Source: Leifsonia sp. C5G2 (lineage in GTDB: Bacteria; Actinomycetota; Actinomycetes; Actinomycetales; Microbacteriaceae). Taken from it: a stretch of DNA of 64,000 bases. The stretch lies in the NCBI RefSeq assembly GCF_013359685.1, contig NZ_JABFMV010000012.1:1-64000 (forward strand), given 5' to 3'. Positions 10,515-19,457 of the stretch are shown in pieces. How positions within the stretch are numbered: the first letter of the stretch is position 1; every line of letters starts with the position of its first letter. The position numbers were made by a program, and so were the translations under genes. Under the pieces are notes generated by a model. The model was not told the DNA's origin and did no database searches. It saw only the letters and a program-made list of their open reading frames with translations.

Positions 10515-10546
10515 AGGGCGTCTCCCCACCAGGGGAGGCGCCCTTT
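10515..10546 (+). terminator. Rho-independent terminator after groEL
   Basis: A GGGCGTCTCCCC / GGGGAGGCGCCC stem with a short loop, followed by a TTTT run; 18 bases after the groEL stop. Confidence 0.9.
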
Positions 10547-10739
10547 TCGCGTCTCCGAGCCGGCGCGCCGTCGGTCAGAAGGGCTCGCAGAACACGTCAC
10601 GATCCGGGTCCGGCGGCGTCTTCATCAATGAGGCATGACGGCCAGAGGTGGCGCCATCGGCGCTGACAGCTGTCTTTCGCGGGTGAAATCGCGTTCCTAG
10701 CATGTGCCTCGAATGCCCGAGGTGAAGGAGAACGTTTGA

Positions 10740-13700
10740 ATGGCTGTGTTCCGAGGCGCACGATCGCTGGCGGTGGCCGCCCTCGTCTCCGCTCTGGTGT
10801 TCGAGACGGCGGGGGTCTCCCCGGCCGTCGCCGAGGGCGACGTCCGCGTCGCCTCCGAGGGTGTTGTCACGCGCTCCTCCGGTGACCCGTTCACCGATAC
10901 GTCGCTGGCGCGGGAGCCGCTGCCGGGCGCGCAGGTGCAGCTGGTCTGCGCCGACGACGGCCGGAGCCTCGCGCAGCAGTCGACCGACGATCTCGGTCGG
11001 TACTCCCTCTCCGCTTCCTCGGGATGCTCGTCGGTCTCGCTGCGGCTGTCGTCGACCGCGACGGCCGGCTTCTGGTCGGACGGCGCGGAGGCCCACGGCG
11101 CACTGAGCGCCGGTGAGGGCTGGCTGGCGGCGCCGGTGCCGTCGCCTGCCACCGCGGATCCGGGCACGCTCGATCTCGCCGTGGTCGACGCCGCGGCATC
11201 GCCGAGCACCGCCGGCCAGACCGACGCCGCAGATCCGGCGACGCCGGACCCGTCCGCATCCGAGACCCCTCCCGCATCGCCGCTCCCGGATACTCCGGAC
11301 CCGTCCGCGTCGGACGCGCCGCCCACCGGGAGCCCTGAGAACCAGGACGCGCCCCAGGCGCAGGCTGATGCGCGGCCGGAACTGCTGACCGTGACGAACA
11401 CGGCGATCCGCGTGGTGACCGACGGCACGCCGGTGTTCGATGCCGACGATGCGCCGGGCAACGACTCCAGCGCGAACAACGGCATCGTGCGCACCAACGA
11501 CACCGTGCAGTACCAGTTCCAGTTCAACACCGATGCGGCGTCGACGCAGCCGCGCATCGAGTCGACGCTGCCGGTGGGGATGCGCTGGCAGGGCGTCCCG
11601 CCGCAGTGCACCGGGAACGGGACGACGCCCCACGGTTCGGGCATCTACGACTCGGTGACCGGGCTTCCCGGCGGCGATTCGCGCCTGCTGGTGTGCCAGC
11701 TGCCCGATGCTCCTGTCCCTGCCACCCTCTCGGTGTCGCCGATTGCGATGGTCACGACGGACTCGCTGAACGGCCAGACCAAGTCGGTGCAGTTCACGGC
11801 CTCCGAGGTCAACGGCGGGGCGCCGGTGACCTCGGCCACCGCGGATGTGACGGTCTCGGCGGGCGCGTTCTACGACCTGGTCAAGGCCTCGTCGAGTGGG
11901 CCGAGTTTCGCACTGGGAGAGGACGGTACGACCCAGGGCTTCTATCGTCGCTACCAGCTGGGTATCAAGCTGGCCCCACCGGGGCGTACCGGCGACCAGC
12001 AGATCAAGGGCATGTCTCCGTTGGCCTCCCCCTTCACTTTCACCGATTCGCTCGCGCAGATGTCTCCGAACTCGCGGCTCTTCACCTGGGGGACGGAAGC
12101 CGGCCTTCCGTGTCGGCAGTCGAGTGGGAATGGCACGGGTATGCCGAATGGGGCAGTCGGAATCGTCACGGGCGCCACCACCGTGAATTCTGTGCCGAAC
12201 TCGGGGTCGATCTCGTGCGTCGGAACGGGATCGAATGTCGCCGTGACGGTGTCGGGACTCGACAGTTCAGGGTCGAGCTTCCCGACTCGCGCGGGCGACG
12301 GAGCGGCGCTCCCGGTGAACGATCGCTGGGTGGCTGCATACCAGATCTACATCTGGACACCCGCTCAGGATGTCGTGAACGGTGCCGACGGGGTTCCGGG
12401 AACCGGGGATGACAACGTGCTCAACCTGCGCAATACGGTGAGCGGGTTCGACCCGACCGATGTCACCGGGCAGTCGAACTTCGGTGCGGGCCAGGAACCT
12501 CTCGCCAACAACACCGTGGTGAGCACGCAGACCGCGACGGCCGGGTGGGGCAAATTCTACGAGGACTACGCACTGGGAAACGGTGTCCCGGTGCCGGGGA
12601 GTTCGGGGTTGCGCGCGGGTGACATCCGCGTCAGCATCGGTAGCAAGGTGCGGACGAGAGCCGACATGACGGCTGGAGCGGTGCCCGTGGAGAACGCGAT
12701 CCTGTGCGACGTCTTCGACAGCACCTCGCAGCGCTTGATCCAACTTCCGGGCAATGGCGGCTCGCCGACGCGCGGGGTGACGCAGGGCGGAGTCGGCTTC
12801 ACCCTCCAGTACGGAGCCGCCGTGGCGTCGCCCACGACGTTCGCGGGGATGCGCACGTCACGGTGCGATGACGGCGATGCGACCTGGAGCACCAGCCCGA
12901 CCGATCCAGCGCTGGGCGGTTCGCTGACCCCGAACGGGTTCCGCAGCACTATCGATCGGGTGCGGATGGTCTTCGCCGGACCCACTCTGCCATTCGCCTT
13001 CAACTACTTCGAGACAGGGTTGGAAGTCTATGCGAAGTCCTCGCTCGACCCGGCGCTGAATCCTGACGGTACCTGGGTATCGAACTTCGCCCAATTGAAG
13101 TCGGGTACCACTCCGGTATGGGCCACCAACAACTACAACCCCCTCGACAACTCGGGCGTTCCTCGAGGCGATCGGATGCAGATCGTGCCGGGTGAGGTTC
13201 GTCTGGTGAAGTCGCTGGTGGAGCAGTCGCCGGGCTCGGGGTCGCAGGTGTCACCGGGGTCGGATGTGGGATGGCGGATGCAGCCGGCGGTGGAGACGAC
13301 GGGTGTTCCGGGTGTTCCGCTGACGGATGTGACGGTGACGGATGTGCTGCCGGCGACCGCGCCGCGGTTGACGGTGAATCCTCTTTCCGTGACGCGTCCG
13401 CCGGGGGTCGGGGTCGAGTTCTGCGAGCTCTGCGACGGGTCGGACTGGTCGGCGACGGCGCAGAGCCCGAGCTACGGGGTGCGGTGGCTGTTCGGCGATG
13501 TGGTGCCGCGGACTCCGCTGCCCGCACTCGAGTTCACCGCCCGGGTGCCGTTGGCGGCACCGAACGGCGCGACGTACAGCAACACGGCGGTTGCGGGGTC
13601 GCCTGACGATCCGTCGTCGCTGTCGTTGCGGTCGTCGTCGGCGAACGCGCAGGTGGTCGCGGGCGCTGCCGTGCTGGCGACGAAGACGGCGGTCGCACCG

Positions 13701-15635
13701 GTGACGGGGCTCGAAGGCCCGTTGCAGTGGGATCTGGAGGCGCTGAACGCCTCCACCGACCCGATCACGCGCATCGATCTGATCGACGTGCTGCCGCGTC
13801 CCGGAGACGGGCGCACCCCGGCGACCACGGGGGTGGGCGGCTACTCCGCCATCAGTGTGTCGGGGCTTCCTGCGGGGGTGACGGCGTATGTGACCAGCGC
13901 GGACACGTCGGTGCTGAACGCTCAGGATGGCACCGATGACGGTTACGCGGATCCGGGTTCGCCGGGAGACGGCTGGTATGTGACGCCGGGTGCGGGCGCG
14001 TGGTCGTGCACGGTCGCGCAGGTGGGCTCTCCGGGGTGCCCGACCGCGGCGCAGGTGACCGCCGTCCGCTTCGCGACCGCGGAGGGTTCCAGCGCACCGG
14101 TCATCGCGGCGGGTGGGACGATGTCCATGCGGTTGTCGCTGACGCCGGTCGGCAACGCGAGCGGTCAGGACTACACGAACCGGTTCCAGTTGCGGGTGAA
14201 CCCGGAGGTGCTGGCGTTGCCGGTGCCGTCTCCGGATGCGACGGTGCGGGTGGTGGCGCCGTCGGTGTCGATCGCGAAGCAGACCTGCACGGCGGCCGAC
14301 ACGGTCCTGTGCGATCCCGCCGACGATGCGGTGTGGGCGGAAACCGACCTGGTCCGCCCGAGTGAGGCGGGCGTGTTCCGGCTGCGCGTGACCAACACCG
14401 GCCCTGTCGACGGCGACATCGAGGTCACCGATGTGCTTCCCACCGGACTGTCGTATGTGCCCGGCTCGGTGGCCTCCAGCGGCGGAGACGTGACGGCGTT
14501 CCCGTCGACCTGGACGATCGATGGCGTCGCGTCCGGGGAATCGGAGTGGTTGACGTTCCGTGCGGTCATTCCCGGAACGGGATCGGTGACCAACTCCGCG
14601 TCCGCGAAGATCACCGACGAGTTCGGGCAGACCGGCACGGCGTCGGACACGTCGGCGTTGGAAGCGGCGCCGACCGTCGTGAACGTGACGAAGACCCTCG
14701 AGAGCGCGACCGTCGACCAGGACGGGGCGGCCCAGCTGGTGTACCTGCTGACCGTGGCCAACACCGGCCGCCTCTCTTCGGTCTACGACCTGACCGACTC
14801 GCTGGCCTTCCCGAGCGGTGTCCAGGTGACAGCCGCTGAGGCCGTCAACACTGCGCCAGGGGATGTGGCGGTGAACCCCGGCTGGAACGGCGCCGACGAC
14901 GCCGCCATCGCCACGGGCGTCTCGATCGCGGCCCAGGCCACCCACACGTACCGCGTGACGGTGTCGGCGACCGTGCCCACGACGCTCTCGGGCGACGAGC
15001 GGTCCTGCGCCGCCGGCGGCGGGTTCGCGAACACCGCCGCGGTCTCAGGAGACGGAATCGACGACGACGCCTACGCGTGCGGCGACATCCCCGGAACCGG
15101 CCTGACGGTGGCCAAGAGCGGCCCCGCCACCCTGGAACTGGGTGCGGATCGGCTCACCTGGGAGATCTCGGTCGCGAATACCGGCGCGCTCACCCTGACC
15201 GATGTCCCGGTCACCGATGTGCTCCCCGACGGGATCGCATTCGTCTCCGCGACCGCGGGTGGCGCGGCCACCGGCCGGACCGTGGGGTGGACCATCCCCG
15301 AGCTGCTGCCCGGACAGACGGTCACGCTCAGCGTCACCGGAAGCGTGGACCGGGCCGCCATCGGCGCGGGTCCCATCCGGAACTGCGCCAGCGCGCAGCT
15401 CCCGGACGGCAGCGACCCGGTGACCGGCTGCGCCGCCACCACGATCACCCCGGCCGTCATCCCGCCGGCCCTCGTGCCGCCCCTGGCCACCGTGATCGGC
15501 GTCCCGGCAGCGCTGGCAGCCACCGGCAGCGACCTGTCCACCATCGCGGTCGCTCTCGCCGTCGCCGTCCTGCTCGCCGGATTCGCACTCCTGGTCATCA
15601 CCCGGATCCGCCGCCGCCGGCCGCGCCCCGAGTGA
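10740..15635 (+). CDS. Large cell-surface protein with DUF11 repeats and LAATG-type anchor
   Basis: 1631-residue secreted, wall-anchored protein. Signal peptide at residues 1-31 (hydrophobic core LAVAALVSALVF, cleavage after AVA). Residues 35-110 look like a SpaA/CNA-B-type fold (LPGAQVQLVCADDGRSL ... DLGRYSLSA). A Pro/Ser/Thr/Asp-rich linker spans about 140-205. The rest is a long array of beta-rich DUF11-like units, recognisable by recurring VTNTGPVDGDIEVTDVLPTG- and VANTGALTLTDVPVTDVLP-type segments. The C terminus has LAATGSD, a hydrophobic helix and RRRRPRPE, a sortase-like signal with LAATG in place of LPxTG. GAAGGAG precedes the ATG. No sortase gene is in the window. Probably an adhesin or surface-layer-like structural protein (inferred). 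Confidence 0.85.
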   Translation: MAVFRGARSLAVAALVSALVFETAGVSPAVAEGDVRVASEGVVTRSSGDPFTDTSLAREPLPGAQVQLVCADDGRSLAQQSTDDLGRYSLSASSGCSSVSLRLSSTATAGFWSDGAEAHGALSAGEGWLAAPVPSPATADPGTLDLAVVDAAASPSTAGQTDAADPATPDPSASETPPASPLPDTPDPSASDAPPTGSPENQDAPQAQADARPELLTVTNTAIRVVTDGTPVFDADDAPGNDSSANNGIVRTNDTVQYQFQFNTDAASTQPRIESTLPVGMRWQGVPPQCTGNGTTPHGSGIYDSVTGLPGGDSRLLVCQLPDAPVPATLSVSPIAMVTTDSLNGQTKSVQFTASEVNGGAPVTSATADVTVSAGAFYDLVKASSSGPSFALGEDGTTQGFYRRYQLGIKLAPPGRTGDQQIKGMSPLASPFTFTDSLAQMSPNSRLFTWGTEAGLPCRQSSGNGTGMPNGAVGIVTGATTVNSVPNSGSISCVGTGSNVAVTVSGLDSSGSSFPTRAGDGAALPVNDRWVAAYQIYIWTPAQDVVNGADGVPGTGDDNVLNLRNTVSGFDPTDVTGQSNFGAGQEPLANNTVVSTQTATAGWGKFYEDYALGNGVPVPGSSGLRAGDIRVSIGSKVRTRADMTAGAVPVENAILCDVFDSTSQRLIQLPGNGGSPTRGVTQGGVGFTLQYGAAVASPTTFAGMRTSRCDDGDATWSTSPTDPALGGSLTPNGFRSTIDRVRMVFAGPTLPFAFNYFETGLEVYAKSSLDPALNPDGTWVSNFAQLKSGTTPVWATNNYNPLDNSGVPRGDRMQIVPGEVRLVKSLVEQSPGSGSQVSPGSDVGWRMQPAVETTGVPGVPLTDVTVTDVLPATAPRLTVNPLSVTRPPGVGVEFCELCDGSDWSATAQSPSYGVRWLFGDVVPRTPLPALEFTARVPLAAPNGATYSNTAVAGSPDDPSSLSLRSSSANAQVVAGAAVLATKTAVAPVTGLEGPLQWDLEALNASTDPITRIDLIDVLPRPGDGRTPATTGVGGYSAISVSGLPAGVTAYVTSADTSVLNAQDGTDDGYADPGSPGDGWYVTPGAGAWSCTVAQVGSPGCPTAAQVTAVRFATAEGSSAPVIAAGGTMSMRLSLTPVGNASGQDYTNRFQLRVNPEVLALPVPSPDATVRVVAPSVSIAKQTCTAADTVLCDPADDAVWAETDLVRPSEAGVFRLRVTNTGPVDGDIEVTDVLPTGLSYVPGSVASSGGDVTAFPSTWTIDGVASGESEWLTFRAVIPGTGSVTNSASAKITDEFGQTGTASDTSALEAAPTVVNVTKTLESATVDQDGAAQLVYLLTVANTGRLSSVYDLTDSLAFPSGVQVTAAEAVNTAPGDVAVNPGWNGADDAAIATGVSIAAQATHTYRVTVSATVPTTLSGDERSCAAGGGFANTAAVSGDGIDDDAYACGDIPGTGLTVAKSGPATLELGADRLTWEISVANTGALTLTDVPVTDVLPDGIAFVSATAGGAATGRTVGWTIPELLPGQTVTLSVTGSVDRAAIGAGPIRNCASAQLPDGSDPVTGCAATTITPAVIPPALVPPLATVIGVPAALAATGSDLSTIAVALAVAVLLAGFALLVITRIRRRRPRPE

Positions 15636-15643
15636 GCTGGACT

Positions 15644-15675
15644 CCCGTGGGGGTGCCGGGGGGCACCCCCACGGG
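15644..15675 (+). terminator. Hairpin after the surface-protein gene
   Basis: A perfect 14-bp inverted repeat (CCCGTGGGGGTGCC with GGCACCCCCACGGG) starting 9 bases after the stop. There is no T-run, but stem strength and position fit an actinobacterial I-shaped terminator. Confidence 0.75.
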
Positions 15676-15758
15676 ACCCGAGGGCTTCTCAGCAGCGCCG
15701 AGCGGGATGCTGCATCCGGAATACATGGCCCCCTATGCTCGGATCGCGGGGTGGACCC

Positions 15759-16859
15759 GTGTCACACCGAGTTCGGGGGGTCCGGGTGCGTCGTTTCCGT
15801 CCCGGCCGCGCAGCGGCCGCCATCCTCATCGTCGCGCTGGCTCTCGCGGGTTGTGCACCTGTCGCGGCCGGCGATCCCCAGCGCAGCAGTTCAACGGGGC
15901 GGCCGACCGGCTCGGCATCGCCCATGCCCGTCCGAACGGCCGCGCCGGCGTGCGATGCGCTCGCGACCCCGCAACAGGCCGTCGCCCTTGTCGGCGGGTC
16001 GGGTGAGCCGCAGCGCTTCGAGCACCTCCCGTCGGGTTTCCTGCAGTCCTCGTGGGCCGCACTGGCCGCGAACGGCGCCGTCTGCGGTTGGGGTGAGAAC
16101 GGCCTCCACGAACTCGTCGGATCGACCGGAACGCCCTGGGTCTTCGTCCGTGTCGTCCCGGGACTCGCCGACGAGTGGAAGACTCTCGCGGCGGAACTGT
16201 CCCCGTCCGCGGGCGCCGGCTACGACGGCGGCGTGTCCCGCGGCGGCTCGTGCGAGCAGATCTGCAGCACGGATGTCCTGGTCGGCGACGCATGGCTGTC
16301 CGTCGAGGCGAACGCCGCGACGACACCCCTCGACGAAGCAGCCTTCCACACGTTCGTGCAGGGGATCGTCTCGCGTTACCGCTCTCTTCCCCAGCCGACA
16401 CCGGTGGCCATGCATGCGCCCCGGTCGTGCGAGGACGACCGTGTCCGCAGCGCGGTCTCCGCTGCGTTCGGGAGCAAGGGGGTCGTCCACTCCAACCCTC
16501 CCGTCTTCTCCCTCGGCGAGGCGCTGCAGCGCGCGGGACTGTACACGTCGTGCGCGTACTTCTCCGGCGGCGATCGCGACACCTGGGAGACCTGGATCAC
16601 CGTCGTGGATCACGCCGACCCGTCGCTCCTCGCCACCTACCGGGCTGCCGTGGACCATCCGGAAGCCCGGTCCGTCGACGCGTCATCCCTCCCCGCCGGT
16701 GCCTTCGCGCTGTTCGAGCCGTCGGTCGATTCGCAGCGGACCATCGTGGACACGCTGAGCGGCTCGTCCTGGATCGACGTGGTCACCTACATCACCTCCG
16801 ACTCGGCCGCCAGCGTCGGCCTCGCCTCCGCTCTGACGCACAGCGCCTGGCTCGGCTGA
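15759..16859 (+). CDS. Predicted lipoprotein, unknown function
   Basis: About 366 residues. An arginine-rich N terminus is followed by AAAAILIVALALAGCAP, a lipobox (LALAGC), so the mature protein is expected to be lipid-anchored outside the membrane. The mature part has two similar halves, each with a conserved cysteine pattern (SCEQICS, SCEDDRV, TSCAYF). I do not recognise a named domain. Start choice: a TATGCT -10-like box at 15734-15739 overlaps the more upstream ATG at 15735, so GTG 15759 (or GTG 15780/15786) is more likely. Monocistronic between two terminator-like hairpins. Confidence 0.75.
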   Translation: MSHRVRGVRVRRFRPGRAAAAILIVALALAGCAPVAAGDPQRSSSTGRPTGSASPMPVRTAAPACDALATPQQAVALVGGSGEPQRFEHLPSGFLQSSWAALAANGAVCGWGENGLHELVGSTGTPWVFVRVVPGLADEWKTLAAELSPSAGAGYDGGVSRGGSCEQICSTDVLVGDAWLSVEANAATTPLDEAAFHTFVQGIVSRYRSLPQPTPVAMHAPRSCEDDRVRSAVSAAFGSKGVVHSNPPVFSLGEALQRAGLYTSCAYFSGGDRDTWETWITVVDHADPSLLATYRAAVDHPEARSVDASSLPAGAFALFEPSVDSQRTIVDTLSGSSWIDVVTYITSDSAASVGLASALTHSAWLG

Positions 16860-16865
16860 CGACCG

Positions 16866-16889
16866 GCCGCCGTCAACCAGACGGGCGGC
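16866..16889. terminator. Possible bidirectional hairpin between convergent genes
   Basis: GCCGCC(GTC)...(GAC)GGGCGGC symmetry in the 40-base gap between the convergent lipoprotein and histidine-kinase stops. Weak evidence: no T-run. Confidence 0.35.
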
Positions 16890-16899
16890 GTCGGCGGCG

Positions 16900-18600
16900 T
16901 TACGGGGCGAGCGGCTTCGGGGCGGCGGGGGAGCCCGCCAGCGGCAGGGACACGCGGAACGTCGCGCCGCCGCCCTCGGTGTCGACGACCTCCACGGTGC
17001 CGTTGTGAGCGGCCACGATCGACGACACGATCGCCAGGCCCAGGCCGCTGCCGCCGGTCTCCCGGGCGCGGGACGTGTCGGCGCGCCAGAAGCGCTGGAA
17101 GATCTTCTCCCGCATCTGCGGCGGGATGCCCTCGCCGTGGTCCCGCACCTCCAGGGTCGCCCGCTCGTTGCGGTGGTCGATCTGCACGGCGATCTCGATC
17201 GGGCTGCCCTCCGGCGTGTAGCGCAGAGCGTTCCCCATCAGGTTGGTGACGACTTGGCGGAGCTTGTTCTCCTCCGCGAGCACGACGGCGGGCTCGGTCG
17301 GCGGGTGCTGCGCGAGCACCACCTTCTCGGTCGTGCTGATCGGCAGCGTGCCGGTGGACCCGCGACGGCTGCGTCCGCGTCGCAGCCGGGCGAGCGCCGA
17401 GCCGGCGAAGGCGATCGGCCCCGTCGCGTTCGACGGCCGGCCACTCAGGTCGGGCACCGTCATGGGCACGGTGTCGACGCCGGGCTCCGGCTCCTCGTCC
17501 CGCCCTCGCTGCACCGGCTCGGGCGTGAGCACGGTGACGACGCGGCCGGGCGCCCCGGCCATGGTGTCCATCGCGGCGTCCTGGGCGATCTTCACCAGGT
17601 CGACGCGCGTGAGGTCGAGCGGCTTGGTCTCGTCGAGGCGGGCGAGCTCCAGGAGGTCCTCGACGAGGGTCCCCATGCGGATCGCCTCCTTCTCGATGCG
17701 GTCCATGGCCTGCGCCACGTCCTCCGGAGTCTGCAGCGCGCCCATCCGGTACAGCTCGGCGTAGCCGCGCACCGAGACGAGAGGTGTGCGCAGCTCGTGC
17801 GACGCATCGCCGACGAAGCGCCGCATCTGGTCGATGGTGCGCGCGCGATCGCTGAACGCGCGGTCGATGCGGTTCAGCATGGTGTTGAGGGAACGGTTCA
17901 GCCGCCCCACCTCGGTGTTCGGCGTCGCGCCGCCGAGACGTTGGCTGAAGTCGCCGTCGGCGATGGCCGCCGCGGTCTCCTCCACCTCCCGCAGCGGGGC
18001 GAACGTCGTCGTCACCAGCATGCGGGTGAGGCCGGCGCCGACGATGACGACGATCACACCGAACCCGAGGAAGATCGCGAGGAAGCTCGCCATCACCGTG
18101 TCGATCTGGGAGGTGGTGGTCGCCACGATCGCCGTCGCCAGCTCGCCCGAGTTGGCGAACGTCTGCGTGGTGGCGAGCGCACGGTACGTGGTGCGGCCGT
18201 CGTTGCTCTGCAGCGTGAAGGGCCCGAGCATGCCCTTGGCCTCGGGCAGCGTCAGCGTCTTCGGGATGTCGGGGCGGTGCGCGTACGGGATGTTCTGCCA
18301 GTTGTACGTGACCAGCTTGCCGTTGGAGTCGTACAGCGCCGCGAAGTAGTCGGACGGGCTCGAGTCGGTCGCGATCTTGTCGCCGTCCTTCGAGGAGCTG
18401 AACAGGTAGGTGTTCAGGTACGACGCCCCGGACGCCGCCGACAGCTGCGCATCCAGCTGGTCGAGCAGCACCGGCTTCAGCATCGACATCGTGCCGATGC
18501 CGGTCACGAGCAGCCCGAGCGTCAGCATCAGCACGGTCACGCCCGTGATCTTCGTGCGGAGGGAGATCGCGTTCCAGCGGTCGAGCAGGCGTGAGTGCAT
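16900..18600 (-). CDS. Two-component sensor histidine kinase
   Basis: 566-residue membrane histidine kinase. TM1 about 17-40; extracellular sensor about 41-165 (no recognised ligand motif); TM2 about 168-190; HAMP; HisKA with SHELRTPLVSVRGYAELY (phosphorylated His); then the HATPase domain with NLMGNALRYTP (N box), DHGEGIP (G1) and GGSGLGLAIV (G2). Odd: about 90 residues of Arg/Pro/Thr-rich, probably disordered sequence are inserted between HisKA and the N box. It lies directly downstream of its response regulator (60-base gap) in the usual RR-HK order. Confidence 0.93.
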   Translation of the reverse strand: MHSRLLDRWNAISLRTKITGVTVLMLTLGLLVTGIGTMSMLKPVLLDQLDAQLSAASGASYLNTYLFSSSKDGDKIATDSSPSDYFAALYDSNGKLVTYNWQNIPYAHRPDIPKTLTLPEAKGMLGPFTLQSNDGRTTYRALATTQTFANSGELATAIVATTTSQIDTVMASFLAIFLGFGVIVVIVGAGLTRMLVTTTFAPLREVEETAAAIADGDFSQRLGGATPNTEVGRLNRSLNTMLNRIDRAFSDRARTIDQMRRFVGDASHELRTPLVSVRGYAELYRMGALQTPEDVAQAMDRIEKEAIRMGTLVEDLLELARLDETKPLDLTRVDLVKIAQDAAMDTMAGAPGRVVTVLTPEPVQRGRDEEPEPGVDTVPMTVPDLSGRPSNATGPIAFAGSALARLRRGRSRRGSTGTLPISTTEKVVLAQHPPTEPAVVLAEENKLRQVVTNLMGNALRYTPEGSPIEIAVQIDHRNERATLEVRDHGEGIPPQMREKIFQRFWRADTSRARETGGSGLGLAIVSSIVAAHNGTVEVVDTEGGGATFRVSLPLAGSPAAPKPLAP

Positions 18601-18660
18601 CAGGCCGTCAGTCTATGCGGGGGATGCTGAGCCGGGCATGTGTGCTCCCGGTGACCCGGC

Positions 18661-19362
18661 TCAGGCCTTGGCCGCCTTGAGCATGTAGCCGAACCCGCGC
18701 TTGGTCTGGATGAGCGGCTCGCTGGAGTGCGCATCCACCTTGCGGCGCAGGTACGAGATGTACGACTCGACGATGCCGGCGTCTCCGTTGAAGTCGTACT
18801 CCCAGACGTGGTCGAGGATCTGCGCCTTCGACAGCACGCGGTTGGGGTTGAGCATCAGGTAGCGCAGCAGCTTGAACTCGGTCGGCGAGAGCTCGATCGG
18901 GGTGTCGCCCACGAAGACCTCGTGCGTGTCCTGGTCCATCGTCAGCTCGCCCGCGCGGATGACCGCGTCTTCGTCGGCCTGCATCGTGCGGCGCAGGATG
19001 GCCTTGATGCGGGCGACGATCTCGTCGAGGCTGAACGGCTTGGTCACGTAGTCGTCGCCGCCGACCGTGAGGCCGGTGATCTTGTCCTCCGTGTCGTCCT
19101 TCGCCGTGAGGAAGAGGATGGGCGCGGTGTAGCCGGCGCCGCGGAGCCGCTTGGTGACGCCGAACCCGTTCATGTCGGGGAGCATGACGTCGAGGATGAT
19201 GAGGTCTGGCTCCTCTTCGAGGACCGCGGAGATCGCCTGCGCCCCGTTGCCGACCGCCCGGACGGCGAACCCGGCGAAACGGAGACTGGTGGTGAGGAGA
19301 TCGCGGATGTTCGGCTCGTCGTCGACGATGAGAATGCGGGGTCCGGCGTTCATGCGCACCAT
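18661..19362 (-). CDS. OmpR/PhoB-family response regulator
   Basis: 233 residues. The receiver domain (VDDEPN acidic pocket, phospho-acceptor Asp in LIILDVMLPDMNG, Thr in FLTAKDD, Lys in TKPFS) is followed by the OmpR-type winged helix (TPIELSPTEFKLLRYLMLNPNRVLSKAQILDHVW and SYISYLRRKV). First gene of the pair with the sensor kinase. Closest in appearance to actinobacterial TcrA/MprA-like regulators; targets are unknown. Start ATG 19362 or 19353. Confidence 0.95.
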   Translation of the reverse strand: MVRMNAGPRILIVDDEPNIRDLLTTSLRFAGFAVRAVGNGAQAISAVLEEEPDLIILDVMLPDMNGFGVTKRLRGAGYTAPILFLTAKDDTEDKITGLTVGGDDYVTKPFSLDEIVARIKAILRRTMQADEDAVIRAGELTMDQDTHEVFVGDTPIELSPTEFKLLRYLMLNPNRVLSKAQILDHVWEYDFNGDAGIVESYISYLRRKVDAHSSEPLIQTKRGFGYMLKAAKA

Positions 19363-19457
19363 TATCTGCGCGTGGGCTGAGTCCTACCTGTGAGCCGTCG
19401 GTGCGCGATGGGTGCGCGGGTCTGGCGCCCGCAGTGTGAAGAGTGGATGCTGAGGTC

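Noticed and set aside
15735-15758. ATG 15735 as the lipoprotein start
   Set aside because: It overlaps a TATGCT -10-like box and has no ribosome binding site; a downstream GTG is better.
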